NCBI GenBank assembly: GCA_025350285.1
Contig: JANXYE010000314.1
Span: 1 to 5,580, forward strand
Direction: 5' to 3'
DNA length: 5,580 nt
Origin: Chloroflexota bacterium
GTDB taxonomy: Bacteria > Chloroflexota > Dehalococcoidia > Tepidiformales > Tepidiformaceae
A model generated the notes under the pieces. It was not told the origin of the DNA and did no database searches. It was given only the letters and a program-made list of their open reading frames with translations. The position numbers were made by a program, and so were the translations under genes. This document shows, piece by piece, positions 4,722 through 5,580 of this stretch (within the stretch, counting starts at the first letter, position 1; the number at the start of each line of letters is the position of its first letter).

Positions 4722-5580
4722 TCAGGCCGGCCGTGGCCGAGGAAGCCCCAGGATAGCGGCCGCCTCATCGCATGTCGCGACTGGGCGCCCAAGGGACGTG
4801 GCGAGAGCGGCCAGCTCTCGCACCAGTTCCTCGTTCCCCGGGATCCGCGCCCCGGCATAGTCCTCAAGCCCCACCCGCACGTGTCCTCCACGTTCGATAG
4901 CGCGCTTGGCCATCCCGCAGGCCACCACATCGCCCCCGAGGACGGCCACGGACCACGGCAGTCCGCTGCCGTCGATCATTTCCAGGTACGCGTCGAGGCA
5001 CTTTTCCGTCGGAGGAAGGCCGAAGTTCTGCGAATCGCCGCCGAAATAGAACTTCACCAGCGCACCGCTCGGCATCCGCCCCGCCCGCGAGTAGCGCATC
5101 GCGACCCGTACGAAGCCCGGCTCGAAGTTCGAAATGCTCGGACCGAGCTGGAGCCGCTCGCAGGTTTCGAACATGTAGCGGGCGTCGCGAAAGGTGTTCA
5201 TGTAGGTCAGGTCCGCGTTTATCGGCAGCCCGTCGCGATCGCACGGGCCGACGTTCACGCATCCCGGATCAACGAGCCCGATCCGCATCACGCCGGCCTC
5301 CGCCAGCGCCGGAATATGCGCGTAGCGCTCTTCGATCGTCGTGTACGCGCCACCGCTGGCCATCGTCGGGTAGAGCAGCGCATCCGGGCGCTCGGCGAGG
5401 ATGGCACGCCAGGCTTCGAGGTATGGCAGCGGCGAATGGACACCGGTAGGGCCGCCAACGACAGCCTCGTCGTTGTGGTTGTGGACGATGGCGGCCCCCG
5501 CCGCGAGGCACCGCAACCCGTCCGCGGCGACTTCCGTCGGGCTCCGGGGCACCCGCGGGTTGCGGTTCTTCGTGGTCGCG
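4722..5580 (-). CDS. BKACE family (DUF849) beta-keto acid cleavage enzyme, 5' end beyond window
   Basis: The frame is open to the right edge and ends in TGA at 4722-4724, giving about 285 visible residues. It matches the BKACE/DUF849 TIM-barrel family, whose type member Kce cleaves 3-keto-5-aminohexanoate with acetyl-CoA to acetoacetate plus a CoA thioester in a retro-Claisen reaction. The metal-binding HxH is present as VHNHND (His codons at 5481-5483 and 5475-5477), and the third ligand as the Glu of RVGLED (codon 4863-4865), with the family Arg and Asp beside it. ASGG, near the family's substrate-binding Ser/Gly loop, is also seen. A GTG at 5550-5552 looks like a start, but family-like residues (TTKNRNPRVP) continue in frame upstream of it, so the true start lies outside, probably about a dozen residues away. 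The family catalyses one reaction type on many beta-keto acids; this member's substrate is unknown. It is probably co-transcribed with the hydrolase downstream. Confidence 0.92.
   Translation of the reverse strand, partial: ATTKNRNPRVPRSPTEVAADGLRCLAAGAAIVHNHNDEAVVGGPTGVHSPLPYLEAWRAILAERPDALLYPTMASGGAYTTIEERYAHIPALAEAGVMRIGLVDPGCVNVGPCDRDGLPINADLTYMNTFRDARYMFETCERLQLGPSISNFEPGFVRVAMRYSRAGRMPSGALVKFYFGGDSQNFGLPPTEKCLDAYLEMIDGSGLPWSVAVLGGDVVACGMAKRAIERGGHVRVGLEDYAGARIPGNEELVRELAALATSLGRPVATCDEAAAILGLPRPRPA

Noticed and set aside
1..5580. tRNA, rRNA, CRISPR repeats, insertion sequence ends, toxin-antitoxin pairs or phage genes
   Set aside because: None were recognised by eye on either strand; the coding frames account for nearly all of the sequence from 755 rightward.

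Overview
The window comes from a GC-rich bacterium: third codon positions are mostly G or C, starts are often GTG or TTG, and Shine-Dalgarno sites are clear in front of the main genes. The gene content (an EF-G2-type translation factor, a solo Uma2-family nuclease-like gene, a beta-lactamase-family serine hydrolase and a BKACE/DUF849 enzyme) would fit Chloroflexota, for example a Dehalococcoidia-like lineage, or a related GC-rich group. That placement is an inference from gene content, not something the sequence proves.

Layout. Positions 1-620 read leftward. A 45-codon hydrophobic ORF (483-620) is followed 5 bases later by a small membrane-protein ORF (148-477), which may carry a one-base frameshift. 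Next comes the start of a DnaQ-like DEDDh exonuclease gene that runs off the left edge (1-131). Positions 621-754 are a divergent intergenic region with a good sigma70-type promoter (TTGAGA, 17-base spacer, TAGAAT) and a strong ribosome binding site reading rightward into a 686-residue EF-G-like GTPase (755-2815). A Uma2-family gene follows in the same direction after a short gap (2861-3424). It converges on a leftward serine hydrolase gene (3426-4658), with a single base between the two stop codons. Upstream of the hydrolase, in the same leftward direction, is a BKACE-family beta-keto acid cleavage enzyme (4722-5580) whose first few residues lie beyond the right edge. BKACE and hydrolase probably form one transcription unit.

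How the genes relate. EF-G2 and Uma2 could be co-transcribed, but no functional link is evident. The BKACE/hydrolase pair looks like a small catabolic unit in which a hydrolase and a C-C bond-cleaving enzyme could act on the same class of compound; the substrate cannot be read from the sequence. I found no mobile element, CRISPR array, rRNA or tRNA, and no convincing intrinsic terminator. The window looks like ordinary chromosomal sequence. The points most worth checking are the diverged G-domain of the EF-G2 beside its conserved domain IV, the possible frameshift with a hidden GTGA overlap near position 130, and the BKACE/hydrolase pairing.
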